A stretch of 62,290 nt of DNA, from NCBI GenBank assembly GCA_016098155.1, contig JAAAJB010000142.1, forward strand, positions 1 through 62,290. The letters run 5' to 3'. This DNA is from Actinomortierella ambigua. Lineage: Eukaryota; Mortierellomycota; Mortierellomycetes; Mortierellales; Mortierellaceae. Below are positions 35,337-46,499 of this stretch, one piece after another. Under the pieces are notes generated by a model. It was not told the DNA's origin and ran no database searches. It worked only from the letters and a program-made list of their open reading frames with translations. The translations under genes were made by a program, and so were the position numbers. How positions within the stretch are numbered: position 1 is the first letter of the stretch; each line of letters begins with the position of its first letter.

Positions 35337-38300
35337 ATGGTCAAGGCGTCGAGGAACTATCGCATCCAACCTCAGAGACCCGCCATCTTTGAGGTGATTA
35401 GTTCCAACGACCCTGCTGCTCTCCTCGCCTTACTCTACCCTGAAGCCAAAAGCACCCTTTCCCCTACTGTTCACCACCACCAAACCAGCAATACTAGCTT
35501 TACCAACGCCAATAACCTCAACTTCAGTAGTCTGCCATCAAACAATCAGTCTTCTACCAACAATGACTCATCCCGTTACAACAATACCCAGCATGGCGCT
35601 CTCGGAGCAGGAGACACGCCAATCATAAAGGCAAAAAGCTTTTCGGAGATGTCGCATTCAATCGCTACGAATTCCACTACCATGCCTCCCCTCGCAAACC
35701 CAGCTTTTGCTCGGCGGGGATCGAGTGCTGTCTCAAAGGGTACCCTTGCCACCAATATTGACATCAATGTCCGAGACGAGATCGGCCTGACACCCCTGTT
35801 GCACGCTGTCAGCAAGAACAACCTTCAGATGGTCGAGTTGCTTCTCCAACACCCCAAGATCGATGTGAACGTAAAGGACCTCGAGTCAGGATGGACAGCT
35901 CTCCATCGGGCTCTGTACCATGGGTATCTGCGTATCGCTCTGGCCCTTCTCGCCCACAAGGACATCGATCCGACTGTCGAGGTACGGGGATGGAAGGCCG
36001 CAGTACACAATCATTGATGGGATGCGCGTTTTTCTTTCGCCGCTGCGCAGACTCATAACGAAGGACACCTCTAAATATTCACCTATTTGTGGAACGATAG
36101 GACAAGGACAAGAACACGGCCACGGATCTGTATCTTGCCTCAACACCTTCGACCTTGCCTCGGGCTCCCTGCCCTGGCGACACCCTATACACCTGGGGCT
36201 CAAATTCCAACTTTACGCTTGGCCACAATGATGGCGATGACCGAGCAATACCGGAACTTGTCAAGTTCCCGTACCAGACCTCGACTATTTCATTTCCTTG
36301 GGCGAGGGCTGCCAAGTCGCAGATCTACACTGTCTCGATGGAAAAATTTCATACCACGGTGGCAACCTCAGAATCAGGGCTCGCCGTGAAAATCTGGGGC
36401 TATGGCAGTGGGGGGCGACTAGGAAACGACAAGAAGATGCAGTCTCGTCCCGCACCAGTTCAGGGGTTCTCAGGCCATGCTGCACTTACGGCACTTGGTC
36501 GCGATCACACCATCATTGTCACCAACAAGGGCGAAGTCTACACGTTTGGCAATAACAAGTATGGACAGCTCGGCTACATAGTGGATGTGTCAAAACCAGG
36601 ACAGGATCCCGTCCAGTCGACACCTAAAAAGGTGATTCAGGCTATAGTCAAGGTCCGTGTCATTGGCGCAGCCGCATCACGATGGCACACCGTGGTCCAC
36701 TCGGAGACCGAGCTGTTTTCCTGGGGCTTCAACTACGGCCAGCTAGGATATGAACGCAAAGGTGACATTCAAGTGACGCCGCGAAAGGTTGTCTCAATCC
36801 CTTCTGGCCGACTCATTATGCAAGTCGCTGCTTCGGTATGTTCTCTCAATCTTTCTGCCTTCACTCTTTTACTCCTGATGAATTTATGATTCTAACTTTC
36901 CCGTTTCTCCTTGAACACACCGTCAGGACTCTGCAACGGCGTGTCTTTTGTCTTCGAACGAGGTGATAGTTTACCACAACTTTGGTTATCACCGAGTCAC
37001 GTATGTACCCTTGAATCGTGTTGCATGACATGAGCATGGGTAGGTGTGAAACCAAACTAATGGATGCCACCATTTTCGCTATCGTATTAGGTTTCCACTC
37101 TTTCCATACCCGGATTCCTTCAAGGACAACTACCACACAGTGATGAACGCTAATAGGCCGACCAAAGTTGTATCTTGTGACAGCAAGTTTGGTGCCTTAA
37201 CAGGATGGGGCGATGTCTTTGTCTGGCAGTATCCTGAGGTTGATGCAGACGTAACTCTTGGATCACTGCCACCAACAGCCACCTCAATCTTGACGCCAAC
37301 AGCATCAGCTGGTACGAGCAGTGGTAGCTATCACTTTACGCCTGAGCCTCGCCGAGTCTGGGTGTATGGCGGTGATCGGACAGGGGCAGTCGATTTTGGC
37401 CTGGGACAGAATGGAGCCATTATCCTGCTCACCAAAGGTGGACATGTGTATATTGGTACCAATCGTGGGTCCTCCATAGGCCGCAACGTCAAATGGCGAA
37501 GGTATGTACTCAATATGTTGATACTATCGTTTACTGCTACACAGGCCAATCGCTGATGCTGATCAGTGCCTTCGCCTTTCTTTGAATTGCCAGAGTTCAG
37601 CATTTGGACAGGGTCGTGCAAGTGCAAGCAAATTCAAGTGGAGCATGGGCAGCCATCCGATCCGAAGTCGTCCTCAAACCGATTGTGATCCGCCCAAGCA
37701 CTCTTGGGAGAGACCTTGAGCAGGCGCTCACGTTGAACATGCTTTACAACAGCAACGACAATCATCGCGGACAGGACAACAGTAAAGGCGAGGAAGACAA
37801 AGAGGATGTGGATTTCGAAGAAGACCCTGATATCTGGAGGATGGAGTTCGTGGGCTGGAAGCAGCTGATGCAACAATGGGACAAAGTGGTGTCGAGGCCA
37901 TTGTCGGACCAAGATACACCAACACGACTGTTGCTTAGCCACCCAATTGGTCACTGTCCGCCTCACCACCACCTCTTTGATGTCGATATCCAATGTGGCA
38001 CTCGAGTAATCGGTGCACACCGCATCATCCTGGCAGCCCGCAGCCCAATCCTCCGTCGAGCGTTTGCGGAAACACCTTTGGCAGAGAGTAAGCTTGGCAT
38101 GCTTGTCAGCGTGCACCCAATCATGGGTCAGTCTCCATCTAACCGACTCTATCGGGTTAAGCTTCACGATGTCGAGTTTGCAGCGGCCGCCCTTCTCGTC
38201 CAGTTCCTGTACAGCGACCGTATCGACCCTTTTTGGGACACGCTCAGGTTGAGTGCAGACGAGAAGACGTATGCACTAAGGGTCCGCCAGCAGCTTTATC

Positions 38301-40903
38301 ATTTGGCTCTGGAGCTGGCACTGCCAACGCTACAAGCCGCTCTCCAGTATTCGTTTACGCATCGCTGCCAGCCGAGCATGAGCGGAAACTTGGGGCTTGT
38401 GCTTGACGATCACCGCATGTTCAAGGGCCTCGAGGATGTGAAGATCCTCTTGGCTAATGGTGTCGAGATCGGGAGTCACCAGGTTGTGCTTGCCCAACGA
38501 TCACCTGTCTTTTATGCCATGTTAGCACAGACTGATGTATGGACCCGAGAGCGACAATGCCCACGTCGACTGGTGTCCGACCCAGAAAAGGGCACAAGTC
38601 AGATGCTTGGGATCGACCTGAAGCACGTTGACATGGAGACTATGCGGTTTGTCATGCAGTTTATTTACACAGACTGTGGCCCCGAGATGTTTGACTCTAT
38701 TGGTGAGTGAAGGATCTTGAGTGGTTATCGTGACTGAGCAGCACATATAGGAGACGTAGCGTCGTGATGTTCTGGGATGCTAACTTTCTCGCTTCTCGTT
38801 CATACTGTCTATCACACAGAGAAAGAGGACATGGTGGAGCTCATTCAAGTGGTGGTCAATGTCCTCCAAGTTGCAGATGAGCTAATGCTCTACCGACTGA
38901 AAGATATTTGCGAACATGTCTTGGGGCAACAGGTTCGCCCCAAAACGTTGGTATCGTTGTTGGAGGTATCAGATACTTTTTCTGCGGCTGCACTCAAGCA
39001 TGTCTGCCTGGACTATCTTTGCCAGAACCTCGAGGCTGCTCTTGATCAAAAGTATGTATTCTGCGAAGCCCAGCAACTGCTTGTTGATTGAGCAGCCAGA
39101 CGAAACACTTACAGTTGGTTGTTATTCTAAATGATGATGGTTTTTAGATGGCTTGTGGGAGTGGACGATGATCTTTTATCGACAATCGAGGACGCGTTGA
39201 TTGCTCGCCTCGAGGCCAACTCTCCGTATGTTCGCACCGGCTCCCACCTACCTAGTGAGCAACAGGTAGCGGAAATGCGCCAAACTCTCGAGAAGCGTGC
39301 TGCATTCGAGGCTGCCATGGCAGCCAGGGACGCAGAAATGGAGGCGGCCAGATCGCAAAAGACCCAGTCCTTCAGAGAGACGCAGTCCCTGTCACAAGCG
39401 CCGGCGAGAGCTGGTCCCGAGTCGCCTACGGAAATCCCTACTCCAGCTTCACCGTGGATGACAGTTGGTGGTGCTCTTGGAGCGCCAAGCGTCAAGGAGG
39501 AGACGGGATCCTCGCTTCGGATACCCATTACGCAATCGATGCCGCCTACGACTTCTTCAGTATCTGCCGACGCTACAAAAGGAAGAGATGACAGAAAGAC
39601 AACTGCTCAATTTGGCACGACTACAGACTGGCCAGGTCTGGGAGAGAAAGGCGAGACGACTGCTGCTCTTGGTGGGTCTGCACTCTCGTCGTCGTCACAC
39701 CCATCAATTTTGTCCGCCCACCAGACAGAGCCGAGTCGGCATGATTCTCAACAGCAGTCATGGCAACCAGTGTCAAAGAAAACGGGCTGGGACACAATCC
39801 CGCCAGGGATGGAGCGTGCGGATAGCCTTCTTTCGAGCATTGTTGACGTGAGCCCTCAAGCCTCAAGCCTGAAGCCCTCCTTGCGCGACATTTTGGAGCA
39901 AGAGCAAAGCCTACAGCAGCAACAGCAGACATTCACATTGCCTGGAGGGTCTCAGAGTGCTCCTAAAGACAAGGTGATCAAACTCTCTCAAAAGGAGCGG
40001 CGCAAACAGCAACAACAACAGGCAGCTGCCATCCTCGCAGAGTCTGCGGCGGGGTCGGCATCGCGCAATACCTCTACTCATGCATGGGGTAAAGTGAGCG
40101 TTCCCTCGGCTCCCAGCATAACACCGACAACTGCGCCAGGCAACTCAACAACTGCTAATGGAGGCTCCACTACCGTCACTACCACGAGCAGGGGCAGGGA
40201 TGAAGGCAACGAAGCGAGTGGAAGACAATCACCACTTGTGTCAACAGCACCTGTATATGTTTTCGATCCGTCATCTGAGGCGCTGGCTGCACTGTTGGAA
40301 GCTCAGGCACATGACTTACTACTGTTGAGCGGTGGTCACGCTTCAGTTCCTGGGTTCACTGACCAGGCGACTGGACGCAGTTCTTTTGCGAGCGGTAAAC
40401 CGCTGACAGTTACGGCTTCAAGTCCCGCTGTTAGTGGTGGTAGCGGTGGTGGTGGCATGTCGAAGGGCTCAGCGGTGCCATCGAGTTTGTCATCCGGCAC
40501 TGGTGCCAAGGAAGCTCCTTGGAGGAGAGATGCTATTCCTGAGCCATTATGGAGTATCTCGTCGCCCAAGGATGCGGGTAGCGCCGTTGCGAACGCTCTC
40601 GGATCACCATCGGCTCGCTCTTCTTCTACTTCTTCCATGGCTGCATTTTTGCATAAGTCTACAGGAACGCCTCCCTTGGGCTCCCCCTCCCCGTCGTCAC
40701 TGTCGACATTTGCCTTGATTCAGAACCAGCAGCTCCGCGACCGCAACCAGCTGCTGCTGGCACGGCAACGCAAAAAACCATTGTTCCAGATTCAGCTTGA
40801 AGAGCAAGCGATGGCACAACTACGCCTGCAGACATTGGACTCTATCCGAGGCGGTACGGTCAATGGAACGGGCGAGTGGTTTACATGTGAGTTGGGCCCA
40901 TGA
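35337..40903 (+). CDS. IBtk-like protein: ankyrin repeats, RCC1 repeats, two BTB domains
   Basis: Seven exons by phase: 35337-35981, 36101-36835, 36927-37000, 37091-37501, 37594-38702, 38820-39051 and 39148-40903, giving about 1193 residues. Ankyrin repeats at about 150-215 (GLTPLLHAVSKNNLQMVELL; GWTALHRALYHGYLRIALAL), RCC1-type repeats at about 240-500 (DTLYTWGSNSNFTLG; GEVYTFGNNKYGQLG; ELFSWGFNYGQLG), and BTB folds at about 740 (GAHRIILAARSPILRRAF) and 900 (GSHQVVLAQRSPVFYAML). A Ser/Gly/Gln-rich region leads to a C-terminal helix rich in Gln/Arg. This is the architecture of inhibitor of Bruton tyrosine kinase, a Cul3 adaptor in animals; a Cul3 role is inferred from the family. A donor GTGAGT precedes the read-through stop at 40903, so the last residues are uncertain. 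Confidence 0.88.
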
Positions 40904-41306
40904 GCTGAGCCTCGCGTCTGTGATCACAACAGAGATCCATTGTGGTATTCTCTGCTCGACAAGAAGGGGGGGGGATCCAGGCGTCGCCAATTGAATTCAC
41001 CGCCTATCGGATGTCAATCAGGGTGTAACTCGTACCTTTCATATGGTCACCGCCCCTTTATCAACCAATGGGCCACAGCTGGTGTGGTATTTGCATCTCA
41101 ATACCCGTGTCCAGTTTCGTAGACATCTATAGAGTCCACAGTGTGCCACGAATCCACATGTACCACATCCATGTTCAGCGTTATCGTTGTGGCGGTAACA
41201 AGCAAAACAAAAATAATGTCAAACAAACATCCCCTGGTGTGGCTGGCTGCATTCACTTGCTCGTCGTGGGAGTGGGAATGGGAGGGTTTGCACATTCACA
41301 ACAACA
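40904..41306. other. Intergenic spacer
   Basis: 403 bp between two same-strand genes, with a 9-bp G run at 40966-40974. It may contain a final short exon of the upstream gene (acceptor near 40932) or an unrecognised 5' exon of the downstream gene. Confidence 0.45.
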
Positions 41307-43385
41307 ATGGCATGCTGGACCACCATTCCCGTAATTCAAGAATCCATTGCCTCCCACCTCACTAGAAGGGACCTCTATTGGTCCTGCCTTGTCTGTTGGG
41401 ACTGGAACGAAGCCTTCTCTCCATTCCTGTGGCGCTCGCTGGCCTTTGGAAAGGTGGTCCCCGAGGAGGGTGCACGCCTAGCACGCCTGATTGACCGCTA
41501 CGGATGGTCCATCCGTTCGTTGAACATGTACTATACCACGACGATCGCTAGCGTCCTTTTCACCAAAAGTGGATCATCGCCGACCCAAGTTGCTGTGCAA
41601 GACAATGACCTCCTTGAACAAACGACTGGTCGCGTTGTGACTCGAGAGCACGGGTACCGTTGTCGCGTGAGTCGCCTGCAGCGCCTTCTCCTTCGAAACC
41701 CACTCTCAGAGGGGGCTCCCCTGCGGCCGTTGATTCTAGCCAACCAAAAGACATTGACCTCACTGCGACTGAATATGGACAGTAGCAATATCATGCAGAT
41801 CTTGCGTATACTGGAGCTCGCGCCTCAGCTGCAAAGGCTGGAAATGACCTGCTTTGGAGAGCCGCTGGTGACGCATCTGATCAAAGTGTTGGAAACGTGT
41901 CCGAGGCTGTTGCATCTCCTCTGGAAGGGTGCTCGATTCGGAGACGAGTTTTTGACTGCGGCCTATATCGCCCCGGAGCATGGAGAAGACGAGGAAGAAT
42001 ATGGAGCAGGAGGAGGAGGAGGAGGTGGAGACATGAGATTGCTGCCATGCTTTGCGCTCGAGTCACTACACCTGCCATTGATAGGGCCGCGCCGACCGAA
42101 CCCCAAGGTTGTGTTGCAAGGTCTTTTGCAGTATCGGTTCCCACACCTGGCGAATCTCCAGCTACCAGAGGTGTGCGACGACGCTCTGCCACTGGTGCGT
42201 CGGTTTCTGCGACGCGATTGCCTCCCCTCCCTGACAGGTCTCGACTTGTCATCTCCAGGCTACTATGACAGGTTCGTGCTCCAGATGATCAAGAGGCTGC
42301 CCGATCACCAGCTGAAGCGGCTCAAACTTTGTGGCACGTCGGACGAGAGGGCGATGCGTGTGAAGCTGCTGGACCACGTCATAAAGTGCCAGTCCGAGAG
42401 CCTGGAGGTGCTGGAGCTGGTCAACTTTCACGAGTCTGGCCCCGTCTACCCATCCAGCCAATGGATCCACAAGCTTATGTGTACATGCGCGCAGCTCGAG
42501 GTCCTTCGTCTCGAGACATTCGGGACCGGAGGTCCCTTTTTGGACGATCGGGACATGGTCAAGGGCGACTGGGTTTGTGAAAAGTTGCGGCGTCTCCAAG
42601 TGCAACTGTGTTGCACACAAGCTTATCAGCCGTATCTCTTGGAGCAGGAATCTGAACTCTCTTGCGATCTTGGGGATGGCCCGTCGTGGCAGGCCGCCAT
42701 GACGGGTGGTTGGAGTCCACTCGGTCATCGAGACGACCGATGGAACCGTAGCAGCAACTTTAAGGAGATGGCCGGGAAGGACGAGCAGTGCCATCTTCAG
42801 GATCGGCTCAGACTGCATCGTGTCTATGCTCAGCTCGCAAGGTTGAAGCGACTCGAGATTCTCGACGTGGCGGTCAGGGTGCCTGGGGCCTTGAGCGAGG
42901 CTGCTAGTGGGCATCGAACATGGTTCCCTTGGACTTTGGCTATCCCAGAGGCCAGATTATCATCTACGGTTGTTCATCCTTCTTCACTCTCCCCCCATTC
43001 CTCTTGCCTTATATCGGAGGCGGCGAATATGAGCAAGAGTCTGCATGGGTCCTCATCCACGGTCACCCAAGTGACAATGACAACAACAACAACAACAGCA
43101 AAGGGCTCCGATGGGAGGCTGCCACTTCTGGAGGCTCTTTCGGTCTTCAAGAACCTGCAGGAGATTGATTTCTCAGGCACACATCAGACGCTGCGTGTGG
43201 TTGAACTTTGCTGGATGAAGGAGCACTGGCCCCAGCTTGAGCGGTTGGTTGGACTGCCACCGGACCCTCCATCGAGTGGTATGGGTGGTAAGGAAGTTTT
43301 GTCACCGAGACGATGGCTGCAAATATACTGGCCAATTCTGAGCCTCGAGTCATCTGCCCATCTACGCACAGCGTCCTGGTCATAG
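41307..43385 (+). CDS. F-box/leucine-rich-repeat-type protein
   Basis: 692 residues from ATG 41307 in one open frame. The F-box occupies about residues 7-50: IPVIQESIASHLTRRDLYW, CLVCWDWNEAFSPFLWRSL. Irregular LRRs follow (LRLNMDSSNIMQILRILELA; LPSLTGLDLSSPGYYD; LKRLKLCGTSDERAM; LEVLRLETFG). Between about 225 and 245 there is an acidic/Gly run. The middle-to-C-terminal region has a Thr-rich stretch, then a final LRR (LEALSVFKNLQEIDFSG). It is probably an SCF substrate adaptor, as for the F-box gene at 18645, to which it is related in plan but not closely in sequence. The true start could lie in an upstream exon, because little precedes the F-box. It converges on the ELM1-family gene with a 195-bp gap. 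Confidence 0.87.
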   Translation: MACWTTIPVIQESIASHLTRRDLYWSCLVCWDWNEAFSPFLWRSLAFGKVVPEEGARLARLIDRYGWSIRSLNMYYTTTIASVLFTKSGSSPTQVAVQDNDLLEQTTGRVVTREHGYRCRVSRLQRLLLRNPLSEGAPLRPLILANQKTLTSLRLNMDSSNIMQILRILELAPQLQRLEMTCFGEPLVTHLIKVLETCPRLLHLLWKGARFGDEFLTAAYIAPEHGEDEEEYGAGGGGGGGDMRLLPCFALESLHLPLIGPRRPNPKVVLQGLLQYRFPHLANLQLPEVCDDALPLVRRFLRRDCLPSLTGLDLSSPGYYDRFVLQMIKRLPDHQLKRLKLCGTSDERAMRVKLLDHVIKCQSESLEVLELVNFHESGPVYPSSQWIHKLMCTCAQLEVLRLETFGTGGPFLDDRDMVKGDWVCEKLRRLQVQLCCTQAYQPYLLEQESELSCDLGDGPSWQAAMTGGWSPLGHRDDRWNRSSNFKEMAGKDEQCHLQDRLRLHRVYAQLARLKRLEILDVAVRVPGALSEAASGHRTWFPWTLAIPEARLSSTVVHPSSLSPHSSCLISEAANMSKSLHGSSSTVTQVTMTTTTTTAKGSDGRLPLLEALSVFKNLQEIDFSGTHQTLRVVELCWMKEHWPQLERLVGLPPDPPSSGMGGKEVLSPRRWLQIYWPILSLESSAHLRTASWS

Positions 43386-43580
43386 ACATGTCGTCACTAG
43401 CAGACACATAAACAAAAAAAACAAGAAGTAAAAAAATGCTCCAAATGTAAAAAATGACACCTTTTCCTTCACATTTGCTCAAGTCAAATGGCCCACTTTG
43501 TTTTTCAGACTTTGAACTTTTTTGTATAGTCATTCTAATTCTAAAAAAATAGGGATGGTCTTGAGCTTTGACATTAGCAT

Positions 43581-45532
43581 TCAGACGGGGAAAGTAGGAG
43601 CTCGTCGTCCCAGGATACGGGCTTCGCGCAGAGCCAGGAGGTAATCTCCCAACTTTGTCGCTTCTGCTAGACCCAGACCAACGAAGCTAGTACGTTGCCA
43701 CGGTGGATGATCGCCAGGGTACGATAATGGATCGGCTGTCTCAAGGGAGGAAGGCGCAGGGGAGAAGTTTGTGTCCTTCACGGTCGTGGTCTTCTTTTTC
43801 TTCTTGCTGCTGGACGAATGTTGCGACTCCTCCGCCGAGTACGCTGGAGAGGAAGGGGGAGAAGAAGGTGCGACAAGGACACGGCCAGGTCGGAAAGCGC
43901 GCGTCATGTGCTGGTCGGCTAGCAAGCGATGAAAGACCTTGAGCTTGCCGCGAGCCATCTCGCTACCGACAATGTAGACTGGTTTGCCAGTCGCCAGGGC
44001 CTCGTTCGTCATCTGGAGCGAGTCGGCTGTAACGACAATTTTGTCCGCTAGCGCGAGCATGGCTTCATACGGGTTGTGGGTAGGGTCGTACCCAGCCATG
44101 GTGAAACTGGTCGGTGTGAGCGGACGTTGCTGTTGTTGTTGTTGCAGCTTAGCTTGGGCTGCGGGGTCGTAGACGAAGAATCGGTTGGGGTCGTTGACTT
44201 GCTCTGCTAGACGGTAGAGCTCCTGTTTGGTCCGATCTGTTGTCCGAGGCGAAAATGTTAGCAGGACACGCATCTGTTGCACGTGAACCAGACGCGCAAG
44301 CCGGCTTGACAGCCGGTCAGCTTCTACGCCAAGACAGTCCTCGCCTGGCCCACCCACGAGTACTGTGACGATCGGCCGACGACTGCTACTGGGTGCCAGA
44401 AAGAACGAGGCCGGGATGAGCTTGTTGTCAAATGCCGCCTTCTTGGCAGACTCTAAGGTTGAGCTGGTGATGTTGTTCAACGACGTGGAGATCTGAATGT
44501 AGTTCTTTTGATCTTTCATCAAGCCAAGTCGGCCAAGCTGGACAGTGATTTCGTGCTTCTGCAACAGGACCTGATCGAAGTGAATAAATGGCAGTGCCGG
44601 AAAATGAATCATCGCTAGAGAGAGGGGGGGAGGGGGCTAAGTAGGTTAGTATCTATTTTTGTTTTCTAGGCCTCAATACATGCTCCATGGTATGTTGCGA
44701 GAGGAGAAACAAGTTGTACGTGGGTGGAGTATGACATACCAGAATAGGTTGCTTTGCCGCTCTTGCGCGAGACATGCACGACGCCAGGGGTCGTCTTTGC
44801 TCCACATCCAATGACAAAGCTTGGGAATGGTCCTTGAAGTGAGTCACCCGTTAGAAACCACGGTTTTTTGGTATCTAATCAAACAAGGTTGGGGGCAATG
44901 GACCACATGTGAGCAAGACGATCTTTGACTGTCTACATTCTTCCAAAGATAACAAAAGAGCGAACAAACAAAACAACGCACATACTCGATAGTGGCGTGA
45001 CCGCGTGATGGTAGTCCATGATCATCTTCTTGAAGGGCATAGGCAACCATCGAAGTCCTAGATTCGATGAAAAAAAAAAAAAAAAAAAAACAGGAAAGGG
45101 GTACAGAGGCAGCAGCAGCAGCATGAAGCGCGCCAAGGTGTATCAGTAAAACGCGGGCGATCATCAGGCGATACTGTGACTTGAACATGTTTTCTGGGCA
45201 GCGCATTGTCTACCTTTCTTCCAATCGACACGCTTGATTTCCCAGGGCAACTTGAGGCCCGTAGCCAACGCGATGGCCTCCTTTTCAGCGCTGAGATTGC
45301 CATCGGAGATGATCCAAGTCAATGGCGAGGTTGGCTGATAGACGACGCGCCCCGACAGCTTTTTCGGTCGTAGGAAAGACATGGATCGAGCCGATGTCAA
45401 GGTTGGTGATACGGGGGTATGAGGTCGGCAAGGCAGTCGGTGCGGAGACCTTGGCCAGCGAATGTGTCTAGGACTGGCATGGTGGGTTGTTGTCCATGCC
45501 CCTGAGCGGATGTTGTTGAGGCAACGCTGCAT
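43581..45532 (-). CDS. ELM1-family (DUF1022) protein, possible mitochondrial targeting
   Basis: Four exons by phase: 45532-45214, 45057-44986, 44832-44740 and 44614-43581, giving 505 residues. Core motifs fit the mitochondrial fission ELM1/DUF1022 family: WIISDGNLSAEKEAIALATG near the N terminus, PSFVIGCGAKTTPGVVHVSR, VTVLVGGPGEDCLGVEADR, and a late KIVVTADSLQMTNEALATGKPV segment. The fold resembles GT-B glycosyltransferases. The plant ELM1 recruits a dynamin to mitochondria, but most bacterial and fungal members have no known role. The first ~35 residues are Arg/His/Pro/Thr-rich with few acids (MQRCLNNIRSGAW start), compatible with a mitochondrial presequence. A Ser/Lys/Thr-rich insert lies near residue 430. 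The exon-3 acceptor (CTTCAAG) is atypical, though phase requires it. Confidence 0.83.
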
Positions 45533-46499
45533 CGTTCCTTATGAATCCGGGCTTTGGCCCTTTGAGTCTGGCAGGCTGGGGTTCGGGCTTACGAGAAACG
45601 GATTTTGCACTCGGTGTTGGAGTGGTGGCGGTGGCTTTGAAGGAAGCCCCCCCCCCCTCTTCTCTCTCCCTCGCATTTTGTAATTGAGAGGGTGACTCAC
45701 CAACAAATAAAATGTCAGCGAAACGCACCGACGCGGATACCGGAGAAGTGAGGAGAACAATATACGGGCTGGCAACACCCTCGGGGTCAGGGTGGATCAA
45801 GCTGCCGGACGGCACCCAAAGGGGCAAAAGCCAATGTCGTGCAAGCGTGCATTGGGGAGGAGGAGGAGGAGGAAGAGGAGGAGGGAGGGAGAGGGTTCTC
45901 GAGTAGGCTATGCATTGGCAAGCAGCAGTGGTTGCCCAAGAGCGACACGAGGTGTGATGAGACGACAGTAGTAGTTACGTCGTTAGTGTGAGGGCCGACT
46001 TACTTACTCTACTCCGCTGTAAAGTAGAGGATATGATGTGCGGGTTGGAGAGATGAATGCCCCCTCTCGTCCCTTCAAAGTCTTTTTTCTCTTTCTCAAC
46101 ACCTCTTGAGAGGATCTCTTTGTTGCTGTCTTCCTTGCACCCTTTTCGGTTCTTTGCATCCTCTTTCTCTTCTCTCTCTCTCTCTCTCGCTCTTCTCTCT
46201 CTAGAACAAAAACTGACACCTCTTTGTCGTCCTTTGTTTCGCCTTTCTCTTTCTCTCTATAAGCTTTTCGTTAGGGCATTTGACAAATACACACCTCATT
46301 CATTCAAACCTACCTTGCCCACACTTTCCCTCTCCACTCTCTCTCTTTCTCTCTCTCCACTCTCCTCTCCTCTTTGCATTCTCCACCCACCCACTCCTCT
46401 CCACTCACTCACTCACTCCTCTCCACTCACTCTCTCTTCTCCACTCACTCTTCTCTTGCATTCACGACTCACTTTTGCTTGTCAACCACTCACTTCTCT
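45533..46499. other. Divergent intergenic region with CT-rich leader
   Basis: 967 bp between the minus-strand ELM1-family gene and the plus-strand W2-like gene. A GGA-rich stretch lies at about 45855-45890. From 46080 onward the plus strand is heavily CT-rich, with CACTC/CTCTCCACT repeats at 46390-46470, typical of the pyrimidine-rich leaders here. Open frames in it are low complexity or unsupported. Confidence 0.6.

Noticed and set aside
45468..45827. 119-codon minus-strand frame next to the ELM1-family gene start
   Set aside because: It overlaps the first exon of the ELM1-family gene in a different frame and opens on a non-ATG codon; the Arg-rich frame from ATG 45532 joins the downstream exons in phase instead.
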